The translations under genes were made by a program, and so were the position numbers. This document shows positions 10,872 to 21,590 of a DNA stretch of 64,000 nucleotides, in pieces; the stretch's first letter is position 1, and each line of letters begins with the position of its first letter. Source of the DNA: Lichenostomus cassidix (taxonomy: Eukaryota; Chordata; Aves; Passeriformes; Meliphagidae); NCBI GenBank assembly GCA_008360975.2, contig VLJF02000046.1:2232001-2296000 (forward strand), in the 5' to 3' direction. The notes below the pieces were generated by a model. It was given only the letters and a program-made list of their open reading frames with translations, was not told the origin of the DNA and made no database searches.

Positions 10872-12294
10872 CTGTTCATGGAGAAAAGGACAGTGACAAG
10901 TCAGGGGAGACTTTCCTGAGCAATGTCCAAGCCCTTTCTCCCAGCCCTGCCCCTCCCACTCTGTGCCACCCAATTTCCCTTTTCTCAGAGCTCTTCCTCC
11001 AGCCCCATGCCTGGAGCTCTGCTGGGATCTGGCCCTGTTGCTGTGACAAGCAGTGGCTCTGCCCATGGACACCGAGGAGTCAGCTCTGCTCTGCAGCAGT
11101 GGGTCATGGGAATGGGGGACAGGGACCAGTCCTGGGTTGGACTTTGTCAGACCAAACTGCCCCTAAGGCAGAGCAGCTTGGCAGCATCTCCTGTCCCAGG
11201 GCTAAGGAACAGTGACAGCCAGAGGCAGTTTGAGAGGATTTCCTGCTGTGCTCAGGGAGAACAGAGAGAACTGTGCAAGGCAAGAGGATTGGCTGTAACT
11301 CAGTGAAGGGTGAGGGGAGCTGCTCTGTTGCTCCATCTGTTCCCAGCTGCCCTTTCTGAGATCAAGGGCAGTCACTGTGTTCCCCTGAAAATCACCCTGA
11401 CACAGCTGAGAGCAGAGGACTCACAGCAGAGCCAAATGGCTCAGCCTTTCTCAGAGTCTCAGCCCCACTGCTGGCCAAGGACACTCCTGTCCCCCAGTGT
11501 CCCCTGGAAGGCAGCTCACAGCTTGGATGGACACCCCGAGGACACACCAAGGGTCCTGGCCATGGAACTGCTTGAGGAGAGTCATTTCATTGCCAGCCTG
11601 CCAGCCTGCCCTGCCCAGAGCTGCCCAGGGCAGAGGGAGCTGGGACCCCTCATTGCTGTGCTCACCCTGCACAGGAGGAGCCCCAAGGGCTGCGCCTGAC
11701 CCTGCAGCTGCAACTGCCATTGCCAGAGAGCCTGTCAGCAATGCCAGGAGCAGCTGAGCAAGGCAAGGAGAGAGACAGCCGAGCCCTGAAGAAAAGCCTT
11801 TCCCTGCCCAGCCCTGCACAGCCCCTCCCAGGAAGCAGCAGCAGTGCAGGACAGTCGCCCTCAGGCCCTGGTCAGCAGGGAATGGGCAATGGCAGGAGAG
11901 ATGCCCTTCATCTCTGGTGCTGCTCTGCCGGCCCAGGAGGGGACTGAGGGCCCCGAGCCCCCGGGCTGAGGGCTGTGCTGGCTGCCAGGGGACACAAGAG
12001 CTCTGCTGCTCAGGGCAGCTGGCAGATCCCCTGCCCTGGCAAAGACCCCTCAGGACTGCAGGAGCTGCTCTGCAGGACAGCCCTGGGCACCCCTGGCTGC
12101 ACCCCCACCTTCCCAGCCTGCAGCCATCCCTGGCAGCAGGAGCTGTCCTGCCCTGTCCCTCTGACGGTGCCCAGGGCAGCCCTGCTCTGCAGCACATCCT
12201 CCCCCAAACCACAAACACCAGCAGAGCCATCCTTACAGTCAGATCAGTGCTGTCATGTGTCAGCTTTAGGAGATCCCTGCAGCCAGAGACTTAC
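10872..12294 (-). other. Inferred 5'-UTR intron of OR gene 1
   Basis: On the minus strand a donor (acaca|GTAAGTctc, GT at 12294-12293) and an acceptor (ccttttctccatgaacag|gtcc, AG at 10873-10872) enclose 1,423 bp. Both sites are conserved in the other two OR units at the same relative places, and the acceptor lies 23 bp before the start codon. This supports an untranslated first exon above 12295, as is usual for vertebrate ORs. Confidence 0.6.
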
Positions 12295-13243
12295 TGTGTC
12301 CGAAGTTGTGAGGATTTCTCCATGGATAAGATCAGAATTGTCCTTCCAGTTGCTTTAAGCCTCTGTCTGCTTCACTCCTCTCAGATACCTGCAGGCAGCA
12401 CCCTCAGCCCTGCTGGGCTGGGAGAGAAACTGCTCCTCAGCAGAGCTGCCTCTTTGAAGCTCTTCTTGGTTGCCAGGAGTTCCCTCTGTGCCAGAAGCCC
12501 AGCCCAGCTCAGCAGCACAGCAACAGCACAATGACTTTAATGAGCCTCCCAGGGATTTGGGGTTGTTTATAGGTGAATCAATCCCTGAGAGTGTTCAAAA
12601 AACTTCTGAAGAACTTATTTTCAAACTCCAAAGTTTCTTTTACTTTTAATGGGTCCCTCTGAGGGAAACAACTAAGAAAGTGTCCTCAGCTTCCAGTTTG
12701 AGCAGAACACTGGAGGCAGTGATAACAGCTGGGGACAAACAAGGCAAAGGTATCTGTGATGCTGAGCAAACCTGGATGTGTTTCAGGAATGCAAAGGGCC
12801 AAGGCCTGAGCCCCAGCCCCTGGCAAGGCAGATCCTGTCCCTCCCTCAGTGCTCAGGGCTCTTCCCGGGGCACTGGCATGTGGGGATGTGCAATGCCAAG
12901 GGCAGGACCATGGGGCAGCCCCTGCCAGGCTGCTGGGCAGGGACAAGGAGGCAATGAGGCCCCAGGGCTGCAAGGGTCACTTGTGTCCTCCTCATGGCCT
13001 CAGGGCCAGGGACAGCAGCCATGGCCAAAGTGCACAGGTTGGCTCTGTCAGGGCCTTGCAGCTCCTGCACATCCCTCTGCCCTCTCCAGCCCAGGCTGTC
13101 CTACGCTGTCCATGCCCTGCGCCTCTGTCCCTGCAGGCTGTCGTCATCCCCCAGCTGCCCCACCTCGCTGGCCCTTCCTTTGCTGACAGCTCTGCATCCT
13201 GCCTGCCTCTGCCTTGGCACACAAAGCCTTGGGCTTGATACCA
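12295..13243. repeat. Duplicated 5' flank and probable first exon of OR unit 1
   Basis: Matches 44622-45575 in inverted orientation, and more weakly 30240-30734. The inferred first exon occupies about 12295-12540 (minus). I see no clear TATA box. The segment is cut at 13243 by the retrovirus and resumes at 19110. Confidence 0.7.
13239..13243. repeat. Target-site duplication of ERV, left copy
   Basis: tacca directly before the left LTR; repeated at 19110-19114 directly after the right LTR. The paralogous empty site (44617-44621, tggta on plus) has it once. Confidence 0.95.
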
Positions 13244-13749
13244 TGTCTTGGTTTGAAAACAAACCAGTGGGAGATCACAAGTTAAGATTGAAATTAAAAA
13301 TAAGTGAAATAATATAAGGAAAAGCACTGACAAAGTCAGATACAACCTAACACCCTGTTAGGGTGGTAGTAGCAGTCTAACTGAAGTAGTCTAGTTGAAG
13401 CGGTGATTTTGTGAAGGTTTAGTTTTTAGCTGAAGATCCAGTAGTAGCTCTGGTCCTCTGGGAACCCAGTAGACAGGGCTAGCTCAGGCAGTTCTAAGGC
13501 CAGGTTATATCCAGGTGGGAACACCTGGCTCCTCTCTCCTCGGCAGAGCATCTCACAATGAGATAAGTCCATGAGTCACACAGTGGGTCCCTGATGGCCC
13601 ATTGCCTGTCATGCGGGGTGGGTCATTAGCAAGTGATAATAGCTAACGGATGGTCCATTGCCTGTCATCCGGAGTGGGTGATAGCAGCTAATGGCCCACA
13701 GCTGGTGGTAATAGAATACTTAACTACATCAATATTGCAACCTAGGACA
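13244..13749 (-). repeat. 3' LTR of the ERV
   Basis: 506 bp, identical by eye at every position to 18604-19109. On the coding strand it runs TGTCCTAGG … CCAAGACA. The last pol codon abuts its start, and a short purine-rich tract (agaataaggggtgga) just before it is the likely polypurine tract. Confidence 0.95.
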
Positions 13750-14640
13750 TTATCCACCCCTTATTCTATTACCATCTACACAGTTCTCACTTAAGATAAG
13801 GTCTCCTTGTGGTACACAACAGGTTTCCCCATCTGCCTTCATCACCCACCAAGTATAACCAGGTCCTTGGGCAAAAACCACTCCACGGATGGGTTTGCCT
13901 TTGCCTGAGGTGGGACTAATCTAAACAGTCTTTTCTAAAAAACTTCTTATGTGTATCACAGGGACTTTATCTCCATCCACTGTGTGCAAAGGTTCGGACT
14001 CGGCAGGACTGGCTCGATTGATAGAACCCTTTGTGTTAACCATCTAGGTGGCCTTTGCTAAGTTCAGTTCTCAATTTTTGAAGGTTCCCCCGCCAAGTGC
14101 CTTCAAAGTTGTCTTAAGTAGTCCGTTGCACTGTTCAACTTTTCCGGCAGCTGGTGCATGATAGGGGATATGGTATATCTATTCAATTTCGTGTTCTCTA
14201 GCCCAGGTGCTTATGAGGCCATTCTTGAAATGGGTTCTATTGTTAGACTCGATTCTCTCAGGGGTACCATGTCTCCACAGGACTTGCTTTTTTAGACCCA
14301 AGATGGTGTTCCGGGCAGTAGCATGAGGCACAGGGTAGGTCTCTAACCATCCCGTGGTTGCTTCTACCATGGTCAACACGTAGCGCTTTCCTTGGCGGGT
14401 TTGGGGAAGTGTGATGTAGTCAACTTGCCATACTTCCCCATACCTGTACTTTGACCATCGTCCACCATACCACAGAGGCTTCACCCGCTTGGCCTGTTTG
14501 ATTGCAGCGCAAGTCTCACAGCTGTGGATGACCTGTGAGATGTTGTCCATGGTCAAGTTCACCCCTCGGTCACGAGCCCACCTGTATGTCGCATCTCTCC
14601 CTTGATGACCAGAGGCATCATGGGCTTAACGAGCTAGAAA
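13750..14640 (-). pseudogene. ERV integrase region (damaged)
   Basis: The C-terminal part of the pol frame. An HHCC-like zinc segment ending in a C-x2-C pair near 14515 precedes the catalytic core. The first core Asp is kept (near 14418), but where the family has the second catalytic Asp (14233-14249) the sequence reads SNNRTHF, so that Asp is replaced by Asn and a nearby Gly by Arg. In-frame stops lie at 14626-14628 (TAA), 14179-14181 (TAG), 14071-14073 (TGA), 14044-14046 (TAG) and 13921-13923 (TAG). The frame ends with TAA at 13750-13752, touching the LTR. It would integrate viral cDNA if intact; here it cannot. Confidence 0.85.
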
Positions 14641-15768
14641 TAATTTTCCTTTGTGCTGCCAGTCTAGATCTACCTGTGACACTTCCACCTTGGCAGCTCG
14701 GTCTACCTGCTCGTTGTTACGATGCTCTTCATTAGCTCGACTCTTAGGTACATGTGCATCCACATGTCGAACTTTCACAGCCAGCTTTTCTGCTCGGGCG
14801 GCGATGTCTTGCCAAATCTCAGCGGCCCAGATGGGTTTTCTTCTGCGCTGCCAGTTAGCTTTTCTCTAGCGGTCTAACCATCCTCATAGCGCGTTGGCTA
14901 CCATCCAGGAGTCAGTGTAGAGATAGAGCTTTGGCTATTTTTCTCGTTCAGCAATATCTAAAGCCAGTTGGATGGCTTTAAGCTCTGCGACCTGACTCGA
15001 TTCACCTTGTCTCTCGGTAGCCTGTACAGCTTGTTGTGTGGGGCTCCATACTGCAGCTTTCCATTTCCGATCTGCGCCTACAATTCGGCAGGACCCATCG
15101 GTGAAGAGGGTATAGCGTTTTTTACTCTCTGGCAGTTCGTTATATGGGGGTGCTTCTTCGGCACGTGCTACTTGCTCTTTTGCTTCTTTTGAAGATAATT
15201 TAAAAGTCTCACCTTCAGGCCAGTTTGTTATGATTTCCAGAATCCCAGGGCGATTCGGGTTTCTAATACGGGCGCGCTGTGTGATGAGGGCAATCCATTT
15301 GCTCCACGTGGCATCAGTGGTATGGTGAGTAGAGGGAACCTTTCTCTTGAACATCCACTCCAGCACTGGCAATCGGGGTGCAAGGAGAAGTTGTGTTTCT
15401 GTGCCGATCACCTCTGAGGCGGCTTGGACTTCTTCGTAAGCTGCCAAGATTTCTTTCTCAGTGGGAGTGTAGTTGACTTCAGACCCTCTGTAACTTCGAC
15501 TCCAGAATCTTAGTGGTCGACCTCGGGTCTCACCAGGCACCTTCTGCCAAAGGCTCCAGGACAGACCATGGCTCCCGGCTGCAGAGTAAAGCACATTCTT
15601 TACCTCTGGTCTTGTCCTGACTGGTCCAAGGGCTACCGCATGAGCGATTTCTTGTTTGATCTGGGTGAAGGCTTGCTGCTGTTCAGGGCCCCAGTGGAAA
15701 TCATTCTTTTTGCGGGTTATGAGGTAGAGAGGACTCACGATCTGGCTGTACTCAGGGATGTGCATTCT
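14641..15768 (-). pseudogene. ERV RT connection and RNase H region (damaged)
   Basis: Follows the RT domain in the same frame. The RNase H start is marked by FTDGS near 15092-15105, and a later TDS (near 14910) is the expected third acidic site. In-frame stops are at 14935-14937 (TAG), 14884-14886 (TGA) and 14866-14868 (TAG), close together within the RNase H domain. The domain would degrade the RNA of RNA:DNA hybrids during reverse transcription. Confidence 0.85.
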
Positions 15769-16917
15769 CTAAAAGCCTATGGCACCTAGGAAAGCTTGCG
15801 TTTTTTTCTTGTTGGTTGGTGGAGACATCGCGATGATCTTATTGATGACCTCAGAAGGAATTTGACGCTGTCTGTCTTGCCACTTTACTCTCAGGAACTG
15901 GATCTCTTGGGCAGGTCTCTTGACTTTGCTCTTCTTGATGGCGAAACTAGCTTCCAGGAGAATTCTGATGATTTTTTCTCCTTTCTCAAATACTTCCGTT
16001 GCTGTGTCTCTCCACACAATGATGTCATCAATATACTGCAGATGTTTTGGAGTCTTACCCTTTTCCAGTGCAGCCTGGATCAGTCTATGGCAGATGGTGG
16101 GACTGTGCTTCCACCCCTGGGGCAGTCGGTTCCACGTGTACTGCACACCTCTCCAGGTGAAAGCAAACTGAGGCCTGCACTCTGCTGCCAGAGGAATGGA
16201 GAAAAAGGCATTGGCAATATCAATGGTCGCATACCACTTTGCTGCCTTGGATTTCAGCTCGTACTGAAGTTCCAACATGTCCGGTACAGCAGCACTCAGT
16301 GGTGGTGTGACTTCATTCAGGCTACGGTAATCTACCGTCAGTCTCCATTTTTCACTGGACTTACGCACCGGCCATATAGGGCTGTTAAAGGGTGAGTGAG
16401 CTTTGCTGACCACTCCTTGGCTTTCTAGTTTTCGAATTATCTTATGGATGGGGGCTACAGAGTCTCTGTCAGTGCGGTATTGCCGGCGGTGCACTGTTGC
16501 TGTAGCAGTTGGTACCCGCTGTTTTTCAATTTTCAGTAGTCTTACAGTAGATGGGTTGTTTGAGAGACCAGGCAGGGTATTCAGTTGTCTTATGTCTTCC
16601 GCCTCTACGGCTGCTATCTCAAAAGCCCAGCGATGTCCCTTCGGGTTCTTGAAATATCCACTCTTGAGATAATCTATGCCGAGGATGCATGGGGCGTCTG
16701 GACCAGTCACAATGGGGTGTTTTTGCCACTCATTCCCAGTTAAACTCACTTCAGCTTCCAGTACAGTTAGCTGCTGGGATCCTCCTGTCACCCCAGAAAT
16801 AGAAATGGATTCGGTTTTCACATACCTGGATGGCATCAGGGTGCACTGAGCGCCGGTGTCAACCAAAGCCGTGTATCTTTGTGGGTCAGACGTGCCAGGC
16901 CATCGGATCCACACAGT
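15769..16917 (-). pseudogene. ERV protease and reverse transcriptase region
   Basis: The longest uninterrupted part of the provirus frame. The aspartic protease active site reads LVDTGAQ (DTGA at 16849-16860). The RT palm follows: an Asp-containing YATIDIANAFF segment near 16225 and the catalytic YIDD box at 16024-16035. It is bounded by TAG at 16918-16920 and TAG at 15769-15771, both in the frame shared by gag and integrase. Taken alone, both catalytic centres look intact. Confidence 0.9.
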
Positions 16918-18549
16918 CTAATAGATCCGATTATCCCTTTCTTCTACCTGGCTAGAGGCAGGGCTCTTCTAATCCTGTTTTTGGTGCACGATGTTTTTCT
17001 CCTGTAAATGTGTTCTTGAGGTTCCTTCAAGAGGATCAGTCATATTATCTTTTCCATTCTGTCGGGGGTTCTGTCCACAAGAGACTGGGGCAGTGTTGTA
17101 CTTAGATGAGCCTCTTGAAGTGGATGTTTCTGTTTTCAATTCACGTACCCGGGCTGCTAAGGAGGAGGTGGGTTTCCTATCCCACTTCCTCATGTCTTCC
17201 CCATGCTCTTGAAGGAAAAACTAGAGGTCACGTCGTGGGGTTTGTTTTCTTTCCCTGACTGGAGTACGTCTGCTCCTGATGGCAGAGATTCGGGTTGGTT
17301 TTGGTGTGGCATGGAAAAATCTTTCTGTGAGCTCTTTCCTTAGTTTCTGATGGCTCTCTTCAATCAATCTCCGGACTTGCTCGGCCAGGTTTGTTTCTAC
17401 CGATGAGACCTGGGTGCGTAGTGGGGCGGTGACAGTGTCCTCATAAATTCTCAGTTTGTTTGTTAACACGCCCACCTGGTCTTCGCCTTCCCTCTACTGC
17501 AGTGTTGCCAGGTAACGAGAGTATATCTCTGGTCCGAGCCGCGCGAATCTTAGCCACATTTGTGAAGTGCACCGGACATTATCTGGGCTCTTGGGGAATC
17601 TCTCGTTGTCTGAGAAAATGATCTCTAGCACGGCCAATTCTTTCAGGCATCGGATACCTTGTTCTATTGTGTTCCATTTTCTTTGGTGCATCTGGAGGTC
17701 TTTTTTGCACAGGTATCTGTCCCGTACACTCAGTAGCAATCGCCGCCAGAGGCTGAGAGTTTCCTGGGTTTTCCCAATCTCCTGGTCAATGACCACATCC
17801 TGAGACAGGGATCCCAGTTGTCTGGCCTCGCTTCTATCTAGAATAGTGTCATTAGCTGCGGCGTCCCAGATACGGAGCAGCCAGGTCAAGATGGACTCAT
17901 TCGCCTGCCGGGTGAATTCCCTCCGTAGGTCCCGCAGCTCCCCCAGGGATAGAGAGCGAGTGATGATCTCTGGCTCTGTCTCTTCTGCTTGGTGAGATGG
18001 TCCTGCCGCATCCTCATCAGTCGCTGTGCGGACTGACTTGCTCTTGGATTTCTTTTTCTGGACGGGGGCAACTGCTACGGGCTTCGGCTGTTTTGATTTG
18101 CTTTGTTTCTCTTCCGCAAGAAGACAAAATATTTTCCTGATCTGCAGCATGAGGTACAGGGTGCTGGTCAAAGAAAACAGAACTAACAAAAAGATTATGC
18201 CATCCCTAGCATTCAGAGAGAACTCAATATTCTCAAAAACGGCTGTGCCTGACCTGAAAGGCTGGAAGAAACCGCTCTCTCCTCCTAGCTCCAGAGGGTG
18301 GGTGCGATTGCTGAGGAGGTCTCAGATGGAGCAGCTCAGGTTAGGCCAGGCAGATAAAGTTGAGTAAATATACCGAATGGTGTTCATCGCCTCACAGGTT
18401 ATTATGCAATAGGCATAATAAACCAATAGAGCAATTTTCATGCTATGCCCTGATCGTAACAAGAGCAATACGACGGGCAGATAGCTTCTCATTTGAGGAA
18501 AGATATAGAGAGCGAGATAAAGTACCCATATAGATAAGTTGAGCATCAT
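16918..18549 (-). pseudogene. ERV Gag region with hydrophobic N-terminus (damaged)
   Basis: Opens at ATG 18547-18549 in good context (cacc before it), 32 bp after the primer-binding site. The first ~150 codons hold several hydrophobic stretches (about 18470-18540, 18400-18440, 18125-18180), followed by a Lys-rich segment and an acidic, mostly helical capsid-like region. I see no CCHC zinc knuckle. In-frame stops are TGA 18322-18324, TAG 17494-17496, TAG 17221-17223, TAG 16969-16971 and TAG 16918-16920. All share the frame of pol, so gag and pol are one frame rather than being joined by frameshifting. Confidence 0.75.
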
Positions 18550-18580
18550 GGTGATAGGATTTCTGCGTTTCCCAGGTCGT

Positions 18581-18598
18581 GCCCCACGTTGGGCGCCA
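18581..18598 (-). other. Primer-binding site, lysine-tRNA type
   Basis: On the coding strand it reads tggcgcccaacgtggggc, 5 nt after the 5' LTR. From known retroviral primer-binding sites this is the tRNA-Lys(1,2) type, used by some betaretroviruses and by foamy viruses. Confidence 0.85.
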
Positions 18599-18603
18599 AA
18601 ATA

Positions 18604-19109
18604 TGTCTTGGTTTGAAAACAAACCAGTGGGAGATCACAAGTTAAGATTGAAATTAAAAATAAGTGAAATAATATAAGGAAAAGCACTGACAAAGTCAGA
18701 TACAACCTAACACCCTGTTAGGGTGGTAGTAGCAGTCTAACTGAAGTAGTCTAGTTGAAGCGGTGATTTTGTGAAGGTTTAGTTTTTAGCTGAAGATCCA
18801 GTAGTAGCTCTGGTCCTCTGGGAACCCAGTAGACAGGGCTAGCTCAGGCAGTTCTAAGGCCAGGTTATATCCAGGTGGGAACACCTGGCTCCTCTCTCCT
18901 CGGCAGAGCATCTCACAATGAGATAAGTCCATGAGTCACACAGTGGGTCCCTGATGGCCCATTGCCTGTCATGCGGGGTGGGTCATTAGCAAGTGATAAT
19001 AGCTAACGGATGGTCCATTGCCTGTCATCCGGAGTGGGTGATAGCAGCTAATGGCCCACAGCTGGTGGTAATAGAATACTTAACTACATCAATATTGCAA
19101 CCTAGGACA
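18604..19109 (-). repeat. 5' LTR of the ERV
   Basis: 506 bp, identical to 13244-13749. Identity of two LTRs that were the same at insertion implies a very recent insertion, or gene conversion between them. Confidence 0.95.
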
Positions 19110-19114
19110 TACCA
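19110..19114. repeat. Target-site duplication of ERV, right copy
   Basis: tacca directly after the right LTR, matching 13239-13243. Confidence 0.95.
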
Positions 19115-19445
19115 GAAGGCCTAATTCAATTTTTGCTATGCCTGTGAACTTTCAGCAGGGAAATAAGGCATCCAGGGGCTGCTTTCCCAGCAAGGATGGT
19201 TGGAAGAGAAGAAGAGGACATCTGGTTGAAGGTTGCAGTGACAGAAAAAACAATGACTAAGTCTGGAAATTGGGGTTGGTTTTATGGTAATGGATAAATT
19301 GCAATACACATGTAGCAACTGTATATAAGCAATACACTTGTGGAATCAGGTGTCCATGTAAGGTTAGCAGTTATCTCCCATTGGATCTCAATAAATGATA
19401 AATTATATGATGAATATATGATGCCCTCTTAAATACTAAACTAGT
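19115..19445 (+). mobile_element. LTR-like repeat at the edge of the OR unit
   Basis: Present, inverted, at 44290-44612. It carries an AATAAA (near 19390) towards its right end and a TATA-like tatataag near 19322, which suggests a plus-oriented LTR. It is older than the duplication, because both arms have it. Confidence 0.5.
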
Positions 19446-21590
19446 GTTACGGAGTCTTATTCTGATATTTTGTCAGTTTGGTGAAAGCAGGGCCACACAG
19501 AACCATGGAGTCCACAGCGGAACCCCACTGAACCAAGGAAACATTTTGACACTATGGGGTCCCATGGAACCAAGGAGATCATTGCTGACAATACAGAACC
19601 CCATGGAACCAAAAGTCCACTGTGACAGAGACGGGCACCATGGAACCATGGGTCCACTGTGACACAGCGGGACCTCATGACACCAAGGAGACCACTGTGA
19701 CTCTATGGAACCTCATGGAACCAAGAGGCCATTGTGACACTGAAGAGCTTCAAGGAACCAAGGGTCTATTTTGACACAGCAAGACCTCATTGGAACAAAG
19801 AACCATTGTAAACAGTATGGAAACCCATGGAACCAAGGGTCCATTGTGACACTGTGGGGCCACATGGAACCAAAAAGCCATTGTAACACATCAGGGCTGC
19901 ATGGAACCAATGGTCCATTGTTATACTGCAGATCCAAGGTGACCATGGTGAAACTATGGAACCTCCTGGAACCATGGGTCCATTGTGATATAGCAGGGCC
20001 TCATGGAATCAAGGTGACCATGTTATGCTAGGGAACCTCATGGAAAAAGGAATCCATGGTGACTCTGCAGAACCAAGGAGACCATGGCTGACAGTACGAA
20101 AGCTCATGGAACTAAAAGTCCATTGTGACAAAGCAAGGCCTCATGGAACCAAGGGTCCATGGTGACACTGTGGGGCCACATGGAGCTAAGGAGCCATAGT
20201 GACACTGCGGTTCTCCGTGGAGCAAAGGGGCCATTCTGATACTGCCGGGCCTCATAGAACCGAGGCACCAATTGTGACACTGCAGGGCCTCATATAACCA
20301 AGGGGCGACTGCAGTATGGCAGGGCCTCATGGAATCAAGGGGACCGTAGTGACACTGTGGAGCTCCATGGGACAAAGGGTCCATTCTGACACCATGGAAC
20401 CAAGGAGACCACTGTTACATTACAGGACAGCATGGAACCAAGGAAGCCATCATGAGCCAGTGGGGCCTCATGGAACCATGGAGACCATTACGACACTTTG
20501 AGGCCTCATGGAACCAAAGGACCATTGTGGCACTGCAGGGCCTCATGGAACCAAAGCCACAACAGTGACACTGTGGGGCTGCCAGGGACCAAGGGAGTGC
20601 AGAACCAAGAAGACCATTGTGGCACTACAGGGCCTCATTAAACCATGGAGGCCATTTTTATACTTCAAGACCTCATGGAACCAAGCACTTATAGCACTTC
20701 AGGGCCTTGTTGAACCAAGGAGACCATAGTGATCCTATGGGACTCAATGGATCCAAGGAGCCATTGTGACACTACAAGGCCTCATGGAGGCAAGGAACCA
20801 TAGTGACGCTATGGGGTCTTGTCAGGCCAAGAGGCAATTGTGGCACTGTGTGGCACTACCGAACCAAGGGGACCATTCTGACACTACTGGGCCCCATAGA
20901 ACTAAGGATTCATCTAACAGTGTGGGGACTCATAGAACAAAAGGTCCATTCTGACATTGTGGGGCCTCATGGAATACTGGAGACCATTATGACACTTCAA
21001 GGCCTTGTTGAATCAAGCAGAACCTTGTGTCCATTGTGACAAAGGAGTCCATTGTGACACTACAGGACCGCATGGAAGCAATGAGACCATTCTGACACTG
21101 TGAGTCCCCATGGAACTAAGGGTTCATTGTGATACTGTGGTACCGAGGAGACCACTGTGGCCCTTCAAGGCCTCATGGAAGCAAGGTGCCAGTGTGACAC
21201 AGCTGTGCCTCATGCAACCAAAGGGACACTGTGATCCTGAGGAGCACAATAGATCTGTGGGTCCATTGTGACACTGCAGGACTATATGGAATCATGGACA
21301 CCACTATGACACTCTGAGGCCTCATGGAACCAAGGGGCCATTTTGTCACTGTGCAGCTCCATGGAACCAAGGAAACCATTTTCACACTGCAAGGCCCCAT
21401 GGAAAGAAGGGGCCATTGTGACACTACAGGACCCTATGGAAAAAAAGGTTCAGTGACACAGTGGGGCCTTGTGGAACTAAGGATGCAATCTGACACTACA
21501 GGGCTGAATGGAAACAAGGGGCAAATGTGACACTGCAGGGCCCCATGGGTCAAAGGGAGCATGGAACATGGAACAGGTCTGGCTTGCTTG
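19446..21590 (+). repeat. ~37-bp satellite array 1
   Basis: About 55 degenerate units of 37-38 bp with a consensus close to ccattgtgacactgcagggcctcatggaaccaaggaga (given here as a loose consensus). Repeating open frames come from the unit. The same family occurs at 28450-28945, 42300-44280, 50150-51085, 52673-52945, 60350-60660 and 61826-62480, in both orientations. Confidence 0.93.

Larger units (their letters stand above)
13244..19109 (-). mobile_element. Young env-less endogenous retrovirus, complete provirus
   Basis: A 5,866-bp provirus with identical 506-bp LTRs that start TG and end CA, a 5-bp target duplication (tacca), and a primer-binding site next to the 5' LTR. The coding strand is minus. 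Inside is one gag-protease-RT-RNase H-integrase frame that ends at the 3' LTR, leaving no room for env. Five-bp duplications are typical of class III (ERVL-like) elements, while the primer-binding site is of the lysine-tRNA type, so I call it ERVL/spuma-related only tentatively. Fourteen in-frame stops make this copy unable to encode its polyprotein. Confidence 0.95.

Noticed and set aside
13244..19109. Env gene at the 3' end of the young ERV
   Set aside because: The pol frame ends at the base before the 3' LTR, leaving no space for env.
19446..21590. Many short frames with recurring MEP/GTK/WNQG-like text
   Set aside because: They are frame translations of the ~37-bp satellite unit.
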